Below are positions 1 to 11,220 of a DNA stretch of 64,000 bases, piece after piece. Position 1 is the first letter of the stretch. Every line of letters starts with the position of its first letter. The notes under the pieces were generated by a model. That model was given only the letters and a program-made list of their open reading frames with translations. It ran no database searches and was not told the DNA's origin. The position numbers and the translations under genes are program-made. Origin of the DNA: Sympetrum striolatum (Eukaryota; Arthropoda; Insecta; Odonata; Libellulidae); the NCBI GenBank assembly GCA_947579665.1, contig OX388351.1, forward strand, positions 57,792,939 to 57,856,938, in the 5' to 3' direction.

Positions 1-150
1 TTAGCTAACCCCACCCCTTATGTCATCCAACATGTTCTGTCTCTGTCTTCCCCTCTGTTTCTTCCCCTGAATTCTACCCTCAGTTGCAGTCTTTATCAAT
101 TCCTCTCCCCTCAATATTTGAACCACCCATTTCTTCTGTCAATGCTTAAT
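1..150 (-). mobile_element. LINE (non-LTR retrotransposon) relic, C-terminal ORF fragment
   Basis: Read on the minus strand, about 47 codons stay open from near 143 to a TAA at 1-3. They give the tail typical of a LINE reverse transcriptase ORF: a KKWVVQILRGEEL-like segment, a TEGRIQGKK-like basic segment, then a QRQNMLDDIRGG-like end. An in-frame stop lies just upstream near 143-146 and similarity fades above about 165. The copy is therefore 5'-truncated and dead. It continues past the left window edge, where the rest of the 3' end should lie. The same family recurs at 28.8, 43.9-44.6 and 48.8 kb. The family call rests on recognised protein pattern, not on a search; the clade is not assigned. 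Confidence 0.75.
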
Positions 151-2434
151 GACGTACATATGTGAAAAATATATCGCCGTGATGGGAACTTGATATCAGT
201 CCGTTCTCACCGCAAAAACACCATCACTTTGTGGCGAGAAAGAAAAATAAATAATAATAATAGTAATAATATTTTTATTGCGTCACAAGAAATACATTCA
301 TTTTAACAAAAATCATGCATTGGTGACTATGTCAAACAATTGATAATAATACTACATAATTTTTTTAAATTCAGCTTTGCGCAACTTAAATTATGTTTAC
401 ATTCATTTTAAATTTAGATCATACATTAACATCATAATTCACAATTTCTCAAAATATAACCAAATAAATTTTATATATCATATAAAGACCTTAAAACATA
501 CTTAAATATCTATAAAATCTTGTCTTCTAAAAACTCTGCTACGGAGTAGTAACATTTATCTCGCAAATTTTTGAGGTTATCCTGAAATATTTTATCAACT
601 CTGCCATACCGTTCAAAGTATTTTTTGGTAATTATTTAATAATTTTATTCCCATATGAGATGGGGTCCTTTCATACATGGTTAGTTTATGATTGGGAAGC
701 TTCAGTTCATATTTCTTTCTGGGGAAACTTGTGTCGGAATCGGTTTGTCATTCGGTCGCACTCGCCGTTTGAATCCCGACGTTTGATTTCCAATGAATGG
801 GTCGCGACTCCTGACCATAGCAAAAGTGGAGCTCACAACTCTGCTTATAAATATACGTGAAGCCCTTAAATAACCCATGGCTACCGTTGCCAAATCATGG
901 CTCCCCTAAGTTTCCGGTTGGATTATTCCTTTCTCAGCTCGGGAAGTAGATAGCGAATATATATGATTACCTCCGGAGATCCATTTTATGGCTTGCCAGA
1001 CCGGATTTGGCTGAATCTTCCTGGGATATTGGCGGTAAACCTGAATTACTCCGCCCCCTGAACGGTGAACATTTTCTCGGCTAAATCACGTGATTCGTGA
1101 TTGCGATTTCAGTAGAATTGAGTTGCTCAACTCTCGATTCCAGTGAAAAGATGACTCAGTTTTTGCGTATTTTTATCTTCGGTTTTAGTTCTTGTTTTTA
1201 GATGTTATACTTTTACAAATATATTTTCTGCCACCATCCGTATTTTATGACTAAGCTCGAAGTAAGTCTGCGTTCGCTTGTATTCCGTACTTTACGAAAT
1301 AAATTTCCATCTGAATCAAGACATTTTAATTTTTTTTCAAAAACAGTATAACCATGTTATTTCCTTAACTCGCCAGTTTATCGTGTGTAGACAGGCAATC
1401 AACTTGATAACTGTATTATTGCTAGTCCACGTTTGTAGACTATTATCTCATGAGTTAATTGAGTTGTATGAGCGTCGTAAATTATAAGGTAACGTTGAGG
1501 TTTCAGTATCTATTTCTCATATTTGTGTTGGATTGTTATCAATCAATATCAATATTTCCCGTATATCTTAACCAATCAGGTACAAATATTTCATTATTTC
1601 TTCAATACTGTTATAGATGGAGATGTTTTAGATATATTGTCCCGATTCCAAAGTAAAATATAGATGGGATTGTTATACTACATTTAAAATTTAAATTAAT
1701 TTAACACGATATTTATTACTAAAATTCCTGTGAGGTCTCCGTCCGGAACGGATCCCAAACCCTGGCTTATATTTGGCTAGAAAGGATAAGTTATATCTTA
1801 AATGAATATACTTTTCTGAGTATACGAAGAGAACATTAATTGAAAGATAAAATAAAAATATTGTTTTTCTCAGGCTCCCCGAAGGTTTTCTTTGCAAATC
1901 TCAGATGTTAATAAATGATAGGTAACTTTGTTTAAAGTTTAATTAAAATTCTTGATCGTGGAGCGTAGGTGTTTTAGTTGTCGCTAGGATTGCTTGATAT
2001 GCAGAGCATTTGATTGCACAGCTGTCTCTCCGGCCGAATTGTGACACACTGACTAGGAAGTACTGCCGTTTGAGGTTTTTCCCCGGTCGTTATTGGCTCC
2101 AATCCAGACGTTACCTATTCCTTTGGCGCCTCGTCACTTTCCGTCTGCTGGCTGATGCAAAGGTACTCGCCAGGCACGTGTTAAGGTCTTCCCATCCTCA
2201 CTTCCACGGTGTGGCCCGTGCTAAACTCTCAGCTGGACAACTGCAGTTGTAGGAAGCGGTCCAAGGCGGGTAGTCCATCCATGTTTTGTATATGCATTCG
2301 GATGATGCATTCTTCAAATGTTCGGCACGATTTTTTCTAATACAGCGAGTCATCAGCCGATATCTGATACGGAGATAAAAAGCATGAATTATAAATTCAG
2401 TCACAGAGAGTTGATTACTGAGAAGTTACATGAT
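151..2434. other. Non-coding stretch, no feature recognised
   Basis: AT-rich sequence with only short open frames (about 60-80 codons) in mutually overlapping frames and no recognisable protein. A short (AAT)-rich run sits near 250-270. Around 2010-2280 base composition is somewhat richer in G+C, but I see no element ends or splice-flanked open frame. Confidence 0.5.
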
Positions 2435-2665
2435 TCCATGGGATTACCTAGTAGGTAACGCGTTTGCTTTCGGCGAAAGCGGTTCAATTCTCGGTGTAGG
2501 CCATGAGCCTGCATCGTGGAAAAAAAACTCTGAAACTACTTGAATTAAGAGGTCTGGTCTGGTCTAAAAAAAGCCAATGGGTGTGGGGGGTGCTGACCAC
2601 ATGTCACTCAGGATGAATCCCGCATGGCTTGGTCGTATCCCTCAATGGGATACCGTGCCATGGAC
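2435..2665 (+). repeat. tRNA-like SINE candidate with downstream hairpin
   Basis: 2451-2500 resembles a decayed tRNA head: an A-box-like stretch (acctagtaggtaacg) followed about 35 bases later by a B-box-like ggttcaattct. Downstream is an A-run and a 40-base hairpin at 2623-2662, with catggc pairing to gccatg, gtatccc pairing to gggatac, and loop tcaat. This order (pol III head, unrelated body) fits a SINE. No second copy of the body was noticed in the window, so it could also be chance. Confidence 0.35.
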
Positions 2666-4830
2666 TTGACTTTCAGTTTATAACTTGGATTTACTTTTAC
2701 ATTTTCCCACTTAAAAGAGTACTCAACTTGATTCCCAAAAAACATAATTTCCTGTTACCTTTATGTTAATTTTCAAATAATCTCTTCTTGAATGTTTTTT
2801 CATAAATTCGCATAAACTTTTCAGACTAACCTATATTTTCAATCTAGTAGCAAATAAAAAGTAAGAGATGTATCCTGTTGTTTGATTTTCGTTTCAGATT
2901 AAATGAATCTCTCATGATAATGACCTACGAACTCAGAAAAGGAGGTATCCAGTTATTAAATTCACAACCAGTCCAAGGGGAGCTTTATTTCTAGATTTCA
3001 TTTTTTTATGTTCATTCAGTGCAAGCATTTCTTTATCGCTGATACGATATTGGTGCACCATTTTCAGTGATTTATGGAACTTGGCCGTGCTAACCAATTA
3101 ATCAGTTCTCACGCATTACTTCAGAAAGAAATGTGTGCATAATTTGTGCTCAGGCATCCATGTTTTGATTCTAAGTGTTTCATTTAAAACAAACTGCGGG
3201 AAGGTATACTTATAATTCCCTTTCGAATAATTTCAATTAAGTTTAAGGGAAACGACTGGATGATACCGGATGATTCGGAAATCTTACGTGTTTATACGAG
3301 TATATAAATATCGTCTTTTTAAAAATACGAAATAAATAAAAATGATTTTTTTCTAAATTTCTGTACACTACAAAAATATTAATTATAAATTAAGGAATAA
3401 TAAAGTATGGTGAAAGAAATAGAATGGTAGCAGGAAACTAGAGGAGAAAAATTCCGTAGACGGAACACAATTCTGAAAATATGATGAAGTTGAAAAGTTA
3501 AGGGAGGGAGATGTTTGGCAAGGAATACAGAGGAAGGTCAGTTATCTGAACACTGAATATTAGATGATCATACCCTGACTTAGAACAAAACAGGACTTTT
3601 TAAAATCGAAGATAACTCTTAGGAAATATATTGTAAACAGGACATTCTTATCATAAAACTCATAGAAAAAATTGGTAATAATTAATAATTAACTGCGGGA
3701 ATGCCCATATTTTTTGCGCGAGTTATCACATTTCGCGATAGTAGTCTCAAAGGATTCTTTGCCGAACTTCCTCAGCAGTATATGTAAGCGATTGTAAACA
3801 ATACGGCTGCGGCTGGAGAAGTGGTTCTCTTCTTTCATCCAAAAATAGACTTTTTAAGTAGGGTCCGTTCTGCGTAGAAATCATCTGACTCAATCTTCTC
3901 GTTCCGCCGGAACCCCTCCTTCCTCGGACTATATCCGACCGCGAATGGCTTTAAACATTTATGAGATCCTTACGAAATTAGATTTGACCTTCCATAATTA
4001 TCTTACCCATCCATTCGATGCGATCGTAAATTCTTATACCCTTGGTTGATATATTCATATATTTATTTTTCATGCGGGACGCATTTTTATCGTCGTATTC
4101 GTTTCTGGAAACATATCGTTATCCAAGCCAGCGGATATACCTAAATAGTATGATAAAGGGTGATAGAAGGACTAGCCTTTTGAATTGGATATCTGTCATA
4201 GAGATTAATCAGTAGTACATAAATACTTAGTTAGTAATGCATAATCTACCTAATAGATAGGCATAATCCCCTGATAAGGGAAAAATTCACAAGAAGCCGT
4301 TTTCTAATTAGGCTTGGAACTCAGTTATGCTAACTCGTAAAGAAAAATATATGTTGAGCTCCACAAAATACTCATTAAGTCTAATATTCAGTACACTCGT
4401 CGAAGACTTTTTTATGTAAGGTTTTCATCTAACCTTCTCGTTTGACGTTTGATCATATTTGTTGCATAAGATATAAGTATAATAAATAAATTATATGAAT
4501 TAACGAAGGAGAATGGTACTCAATTTAATTGTAAATTGTTAAATTCGGGATAGGTATACGGATTCCGCATGAGTATTATTGGCTGAGTTCTAAACATAGT
4601 CATTGATGCTTCCTATCTTTAACTTAAAACCGTATATTTTCTGCGCTCCATTCACTGGAAGGGAATTCCTTCTTCACCGATCTATTTCAGCACGAGTGGA
4701 ATGCTATAATTTCTGTTTTATTTGTTCCCCTTGATTAATAGAGCTGATTTTCCCCTTTAACATTAGGATAGTTTAGTTTGGTATACTCATGTCTGAAAAT
4801 CTGTTTATGTAAGCTGTTGTGGATTGCTAT
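2666..4830. other. Non-coding stretch, no feature recognised
   Basis: AT-rich, with no open frame of note and no repeat ends seen. Purine-rich patches occur near 3405-3540. Nothing else to report. Confidence 0.5.
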
Positions 4831-4876
4831 TTTTCTCATTTTCTCTAATTATGTTTTTCTTTCCTTTCAGGTAAGC
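4831..4876 (+). other. Candidate recursive-splicing ratchet point (3' splice site abutting 5' splice site)
   Basis: A pyrimidine-rich run from 4829, broken by aatta at 4847-4851, ends in tttctttcctttcag (4856-4870) and is followed with no gap by gtaagc (4871-4876). A ctaat candidate branch point lies at 4845-4849, its A 22 bases before the AG. So a full 3' splice site and a near-consensus donor meet at 4870/4871 with no exon between. In Drosophila such zero-nucleotide exons (ratchet points) let long introns be removed in steps. A CAGGTAAG octamer alone should occur about once by chance in both strands of a window this AT-rich. The added tract and branch point make it notable, and a second such site occurs on the same strand at 57419/57420. 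Use in vivo is inferred. Confidence 0.55.
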
Positions 4877-7269
4877 AAACCACTTCCTTAAAGGCTCTCC
4901 TTGTCAGAGCTATGAAACGGATCCTGTGATATCGTATGTAACGTTTGAAATTATGCCAGTTTATATTGAGTTCTCATGACTTATTTTCTCCATCTTTTTA
5001 TCACCAAAATATATAGTAGTACTTAGGTACTTTTCATCGGCATCAAATCCTGAAAATGTTTCCATTTTCTTCAATTTTTAATTTTTAAATAAACTCATCA
5101 GTTTTACTTCGGTGTAGGAGTAATAGAATAAAATAAAAACTTCTCAAAAGTTTTTCGTGAATGGCATTTAAATATTGTCCAGATTAGAAAGTTGTCGATT
5201 ATGAGGGATTTTAGTTTGTTTTTCTTTTTATTTCTTTGCCATATCAGATGAATTTTATCTAAATCTGGTGATTAAGTTTATTCTGTCTTTTCAGGTTCAA
5301 TTTACGTAGTCATCCCGGGATAGTTGAGATTTAGCTCGATCGATTAAGCCGGCTTTTAAAAGTTTTCTTGGAATTCGAATATTAATTCCTAGCGGATAAT
5401 GTACTGTAATTTTACTTTTGCGTCGTCAAAATAATGTTTTGACAATGTAAAGAAATGATAACAGGCTCATTTATGTGCAGTGATTGAATTTGTTCATACA
5501 TTGTGTCTGTAAGCATGTGAGATTGTACTTATTGAAATTGTTAAGTATTTTTACTTATATATGTATCTTTACAATTGTGAGATAAGAAGGAGAGCGATAA
5601 TTTCAATAGTTTTAACAGTTTGACTCATTCTTACGAATATTCTCAGACCTTGTAAATTTCAGTTAACATATGTGTTGCAGTTTAGATTTAGTGATTTGGA
5701 TTCGTGTATTATGCCATATATTATTATGACATATTATTATGTCGTGTATTATTCCGTATATTTTGTCAGTAAGCTTAAGAACTCAGAATGACAATGTAGA
5801 TGATCTTAATGTGACATATTATATTAATTGAATGTATTTAGGATGTAATGGAGTAATATTTGACGTATTCTCATGATCTTTAGAATTCAGCAACCTTTGT
5901 TGGCACTCGAAGTTGATCTTTGACGTGCATTGTCTTGTATGGATGCAGAGAAATCCTTTATGATTTAACATTTGGTGCTGAAATCATCGATATTATATTG
6001 GCTTTTTCAAGAAATAATCTTTAAAACAATGAACGCTCGAATAAAATGTAGAATTTAACCAAGGAAGGTTATTTAAAAAAATGATATTTAAGAAAATTTT
6101 GGGATCGACATTTCTTGTAACAGATTGTTTCTTATACAGTTTACTTATCCTATATACAGGTGATATTTATACCCAGGGCTCTTTACATAGTTGTCCATAA
6201 TTTTTTCATCTTTGGACGCCAAGGAAATTACTGCGGGCTCTTAGTTTAAGGAAGAGAGTTTTAAATTGCAAGTTTTCTGATTGTCTTAATTTCAAAGACG
6301 AAATGAACCTTGTGATTTTACGGTAGAATCATAATATGTAGAACTGATAATGAGTTTATGAAAACTAATACAAAGTTTTTCGAAAATAATGGGACTCGAC
6401 AAATTGATTGGGTGGCACTCAAAAAGATAGCGCTCTGCCTCACCGGTGCGCAGCTTGGAGAACAGTTGTTGTTATTCGTCCCGATAACTGCGAATATCCT
6501 CAAATTGTCCAAGCTTATCCCGAATCACGTTTCCTCCTTCGGCTATTTCCTCTAAGGCAAAACCTTACCACCAACCATTGCTCAATTAGTTAAAGTTGAT
6601 AATAATAATAGCGAGAATGATAAATAAATGATGATTGCGAGAAGAGGGATTGAGAAAACCTGTGAAATTTAGAACACTGTTAATGAAAATTTTCTAATGT
6701 ATTTCACATATTTCTCGCTTCTTAATATGGTGGAAATAGTCAAAATATTATAAAATATAGATGACATAATCTCAAGTCAGGGTCATAAATTTTATTTTCA
6801 TTTTCTTTAAAGTTAATCTTCATGTTTTATTATTCAGAATGATCTTTAAAGGAGCAAGTTGTCTTAATTAACTTTATTTTACGCCCTCACCGATTCCGAT
6901 ATCGAATATCAGTAATAAGGTTCCGACCTTAAGTTTGTAGAGTGTAATTTAAATTAAAATATCCCAACAAGTGAAGTCAAAATTCTGGCTACCTATCCTC
7001 AAGTACTAAGCCCAATTTCTCTAGCTTACCATTAGGGAGTTAGAAAAGTATGTTCCGCTTTTCAATTGTGCTACTGATGCTGAACATTCCCGCAAGTATG
7101 CACCATCAAGCTGCATCCCAGTCGATTTAAAATACCATCAAACTAAATCGGTAGCGGTATTCCAGAAATGCTCCCGAAAGCGCTTAGGGTGGTAAAAGTC
7201 GAGAAATGCTCCCATTCGGAAAAGCGAAAGAATCCCCGTCCTGGGATGCCTCCGAAGGCCTTTTGGATG
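4877..7269. other. Non-coding stretch with one short tandem duplication
   Basis: AT-rich. Apart from the 40-base-period repeat at 5702-5762 I see nothing. Isolated cag|gt junctions at 5294 and 6159 lack a good donor and are not called. Confidence 0.5.
5702..5762. repeat. Short tandem duplication, 40-bp period, about 1.5 copies
   Basis: The string tcgtgtattatgccatatat starting at 5702 recurs at 5742 with two mismatches (tcgtgtattattccgtatat). The span between is filled with tatta/ttatg runs. Probably replication slippage. Confidence 0.6.
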
Positions 7270-7376
7270 GGCTTAAGTAGAAAAAAAACGTCCGAATGAA
7301 TGACGATGCGAAGAAAGCGATTCCAAGTTTTGGTTTCCTTTCGTTGGGATCTTTAACACTAGAAGGAATGCGGTGA
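7270..7376 (-). repeat. Local duplicated repeat, copy A
   Basis: About 100 bases matching 7925-8024 in the same orientation. Shared landmarks on the + strand are gaatgaatgacgatgcga, then gcgattccaagttttggtt, then cctttcgttgggatcttta and ggaatgcggtga. Copy A carries eight extra bases (cactagaa) before ggaatgcgg. On the minus strand both copies stay open in one frame and read KDPNER.PKLGIA..ASSFI. Of the base differences inspected in this frame, five change the amino acid and three do not, so there is no sign of protein selection. Most likely a short dispersed element or local duplication. Confidence 0.65.
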
Positions 7377-7924
7377 ATGGCCACTTTTCAGCGTTTTACA
7401 TTAAAATTTGTCATTTTTTTGTAACTCTTTGGCTTAGTGTGATATTATACCAGATTTAATACGAACGATTTTAAGTTTTGCTAACGCTAATGCGGTAATA
7501 TTTAAATTTTTTTATACCTAGAAGGACGGCTGGTGGCTATTGACCACTATCGCTTTTCAAGACAAATATTTACCTTTTCTCCGATTTTTCAAATATTTTC
7601 CCACAGATATTTATATTTGAATAATTTATTACATTAATAACCTTATAAATGATGTTTCAAAAGAACTTGAGAAGAGAGTGATTATTATTCAATTCTCTAT
7701 ATGGTGATAATAATAAACTCTAATGTTAGCGTATCTAGAAATTTGTTTATAAATTATCGATTGATGGGAAAACAGTTATCTAATGTTGCTATAACTATAA
7801 ATATAAGCCTAAAATAAAGGCCTCCAAGATGCAAAGAAGCAATAGAATAGGTATTGATAATTCAATGTATACAAAGAGGCAATAAATAGGCAAGAGATTC
7901 CTTCTAAGTAGAGTGATACTCCTG

Positions 7925-8024
7925 TCCTAGTGTTAAGGGAAAAAAAGTTCTGGATGAATGACGATGCGATGTAAGCAATTCCAAGTTTCGGTTCCCTTTC
8001 GTTGGGATCTTTAATGGAATGCGG
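7925..8024 (-). repeat. Local duplicated repeat, copy B
   Basis: Partner of 7270-7376, about 650 bases away in direct orientation and very similar by eye. It runs directly into the GC-rich island at 8010-8190. Whether the unit is a family found elsewhere in the genome cannot be told here. Confidence 0.65.
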
Positions 8025-8190
8025 TGAGGATAAGGGTGCGGAGGAAGGCTGGGAGCAGCGGCCGGAGAAGGCGTGAATGAGGGCCCGGAAATCGATGGCG
8101 GCCGGAATCGATATTGCAGCGCCACGCACCGGAGGAGGACGCTGCGTAGCGAAGGTGGGCGTCACGGCTGTGCTACGCTTTCATAATGGT
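8010..8190. other. GC- and CpG-rich island
   Basis: A sharp local rise in G+C with many CpG steps (for example gcagcggccggagaaggcg at 8055) in otherwise AT-rich sequence. A 118-codon minus-strand frame covers it but matches nothing I recognise. It may be a conserved regulatory element or an unrecognised exon; the sequence alone does not decide. Confidence 0.4.
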
Positions 8191-11066
8191 GAATCCCGCC
8201 GAATTGATGAACAAGAAAGGCATAAACAGCGTATTGTCAGGTGAAACAGCGGCGTCCTTTCATGTACCCGTCAGCCGCACCTGCCATTTTAGTCTATCAA
8301 TGTGATTTATCATCCAATTCTTGAGCGGATGAGGCCTGGGTATCAGCAGATTCGAGCCTTTATTTTGCGATGTTGAGTTTGAATTGTTTTTGCATACATT
8401 CTTATAAATATGTGAGAGTTATGGAGGAGGGTTTCTGTCAAAATTCTGAATCCATTGTCCCTTGCATCTCGCACTTTGTTCAAGGACTTCCATCAGCTTA
8501 TCGGTAATCAAGTTTAAAGATCCTAATTATAAAATATTTCCGATATTTTATAAAAGATGTTAGAAATTATTCTAATTATATTCATGATAGAATAAATGAA
8601 AATTGCATCCACATCTTAGGATGAAGGATCAACTTAAAAAATGTAAACTACATCTAAATCATACCATGTGGGATATAATTTGGTAGTATTTATAACAGAA
8701 AAAGCGATTTATTAATGATTCATAATGAAATGCAATTAAACTAAAATAACTATCTAACTACTGGGTCTCGGGATCCCTTCCATCATCATACCTTGTAATT
8801 CTGTATTTGATGATATTAATAATGTATCTTAAAATTGCATCAAATCCTTAGGAAGAAGGATCACCTTCAATAAATCAACTACTTCTAAATTGTTTCATAT
8901 TGGTTTTCACTTGTTATTATTCCATTACTGAAAAAGCGACTTAAATAACTATTGTGTATACACAGGTAAACTACAACGAATGGCTTAACCTGGGTTCCGT
9001 TGCTTCATAATCTTGCATAGTAATTGTGGATTGTATAAAAATATAATTGGTTATTTCGTTTGTTTATAATTATACATTGTCAAATATCGAGATCAAATAA
9101 GTAATTCTGGGGCTCTGTTTGAAACCGAAACTCCTCTGTCAAATGATATAACTAAGTATGTATTTAGAAAGAAAATACTTCATCCTAGTATTGTGAGCTT
9201 AAACGCATTCTATGTTATATATCTTTTACGTTTACCATATAATTTCTGTTTACCCTATAATATGCTGTCATGTATTCATTGAGATACGAGGAGAACAAAT
9301 TTCCACACTGTAGAAATCTAGGGAGTAAGCAATCTGAGTTAATTTGAGGTGTATCAGTGCCCTTTCATCTCCTTTACGTACCTTGAATCTTGATAGGCCT
9401 CTCTGCATATTGCAATCGACCCATTGGGATACACTTTGAGTATTTCTGGTTTAGAAAGGAACCAGCCCAATGTATCTGTTCATTAATGTTTTTCTAGATT
9501 TCAAATAGTTTATTTCTCTGTGAGTTCTATCGATGTTTCATTGGAGCGTCATTCGCTCCAGCTCTTTCTGGTTTTCCCAATACCAGAGCTTTTTTACACC
9601 GAAAACGTTTTCTTTTGCTACTTTTTGTTATGGATTGTTTGATGAGCTGTGGTGCATCTCGGTTTACTTTTGTCATGCTTTTTACTGCGTTTCCCTCCAT
9701 CCCTCATTTTCTGTAAAGAAGATGAGGGATGGGTTAAACATGTTATTTTGGATCACGGAATTAGCTAACGGTACTCTTCATCTACTGCTTTTAGGGGAGA
9801 TAATCATCTTATATAATAAAAAATTAATAAATAAGGAATTTGTTGAAGGGTGAGATTGCGACTTATAGTTTTCATCTTATCCCTACCATCTTCATAAATT
9901 TAACCCTATTCCATTAAATGTTGTAATTGAGAGATTTTCGAGATAGGTCAAAAGTAGGAGCAAAAAGAGGGAATTATTTTGTGGGCTTACAAAATAATGT
10001 ATATAACAAGTGTATTACAGCTGTATCGAATTATGAAACGTTAAAAAAGAAGGGAGAATTTCTCTATTACAACATAATACTCCATTTAAAACACTTAGAA
10101 GTATATTAGATTACTCTTCAACACATACGAATTTTTTTACGACTCAGTAAAACCAATCTTTGTAACATCTGAATCGTTCATGGTCCGTTGAAAAATAAAA
10201 TCCAATATTCCTTTTAATAAGTGCTGGAAGTGAAAATAGATTAAAAATCGTTGAGAGTTCGGAATTCTCGTAAAAATATATATCTTTATCCGAGAGTTAC
10301 AAACGCTAGAATCTCTTTATGGTATTTTATATGTGTATCTCGGATGATATTGAGCCCTCCAACATTCCAGCAATACATCCTCAAGAATCTCCCTCTTTTC
10401 CGGATTTCAAGCTCAAGTGATTCCAAATGAAGGGTTTTTTTCATATCGCGCCCCACACCTTTATTTCCCGAAAGCTGTCAAATACTTGTAGTGTTCCCCA
10501 AAAGGAAGGCGTCACCTGAAAAGGATTTCTCATTAACGTATGGAGTCAAAAAGTGATGGCGGTTGCAATTAAAGTCACTCGTCCGTGGCGCGCACACATT
10601 GTCGCCGATTAAAAATATTGACTTTCGAAAGCATCCTCACCTACACAATTGGCCCGGTAGTCACCTCACGTTCTTCCTTTTGTTTGCTTTGGTCGCTCAC
10701 GCTCACAAAGATAAAGAGGGGGCGATTTTTTTCCTCGCGTCTGTACGTCATTTTCCTTTTCTAATCAGAGCGTTCTTGATTGCCGTTGTGTACTCTGTTC
10801 TACGTCTTCCTAGGAAGCATCTTTCATATCCTTGCTTCGTAAATTGAACATCTCCCATGGCCTTCTTTATTAAGAAACACAGCTTGTACTGGAGAGTATC
10901 TCTGTAACTTAAAATCCTTACCAGGATATTTGGACGACAAATTGTCGAAAGATCGTTTATTTTGACAACGATCCTTTTTATATTGACCTGCTCATTTCAT
11001 TGTTGCAATACACTGCTCTATTTAAGTCTATTTAACTGTATTCAAATCTCAGTCTCGCCCTTGATG
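8191..11066. other. Non-coding stretch, no feature recognised
   Basis: AT-rich unique-looking sequence. A 106-codon + frame at 9533-9853 has low-complexity hydrophobic/aromatic content and no recognised domain, so it is not called a gene. Around 10570-10750 the sequence is slightly richer in CpG. Confidence 0.45.
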
Positions 11067-11220
11067 TCCGTAAAGCAATCAGACTGAAGGCAGATTGTTA
11101 CCTCATAGACTCAAACATTAGCTACCTAGATCTAGTGGGGGGAATGAGGCTTGCTAAGCAGGATGAGGAGTGGGGCAGTTTTACCTTGCTTTCCTAACCA
11201 AGCCAGAGTGCTATCAGTAG
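11067..11220 (+). repeat. Dispersed repeat family D, copy 1
   Basis: Three diverged copies occur in the window: here, 21808-21960 (minus) and 62275-62405 (plus). Shared landmarks in order are gtaaag…tcag.ctgaagg, a c.tca block, gaatgagg.tt.ctaagc, aggatgaggagt, gg.agtttt.ccttgctttcct and agccagagtgcta. The gagtgaggtagttt/ttgctttcct/gagccaga core resembles an interspersed repeat I recall from several insect genomes; that comparison is from memory and unchecked. No terminal inverted repeats or coding capacity seen, so it fits a SINE or a LINE 3' tail. Confidence 0.7.

Noticed and set aside
5284..5300. Juxtaposed splice pair cttttcag|gttcaa
   Set aside because: Acceptor is fair but gttcaa is a poor donor.
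8955..8975. Juxtaposed splice pair tacacag|gtaaac
   Set aside because: No pyrimidine tract before the AG.
9533..9853. 106-codon + frame as a membrane protein
   Set aside because: Aromatic/hydrophobic content follows from T-richness; no family resemblance.
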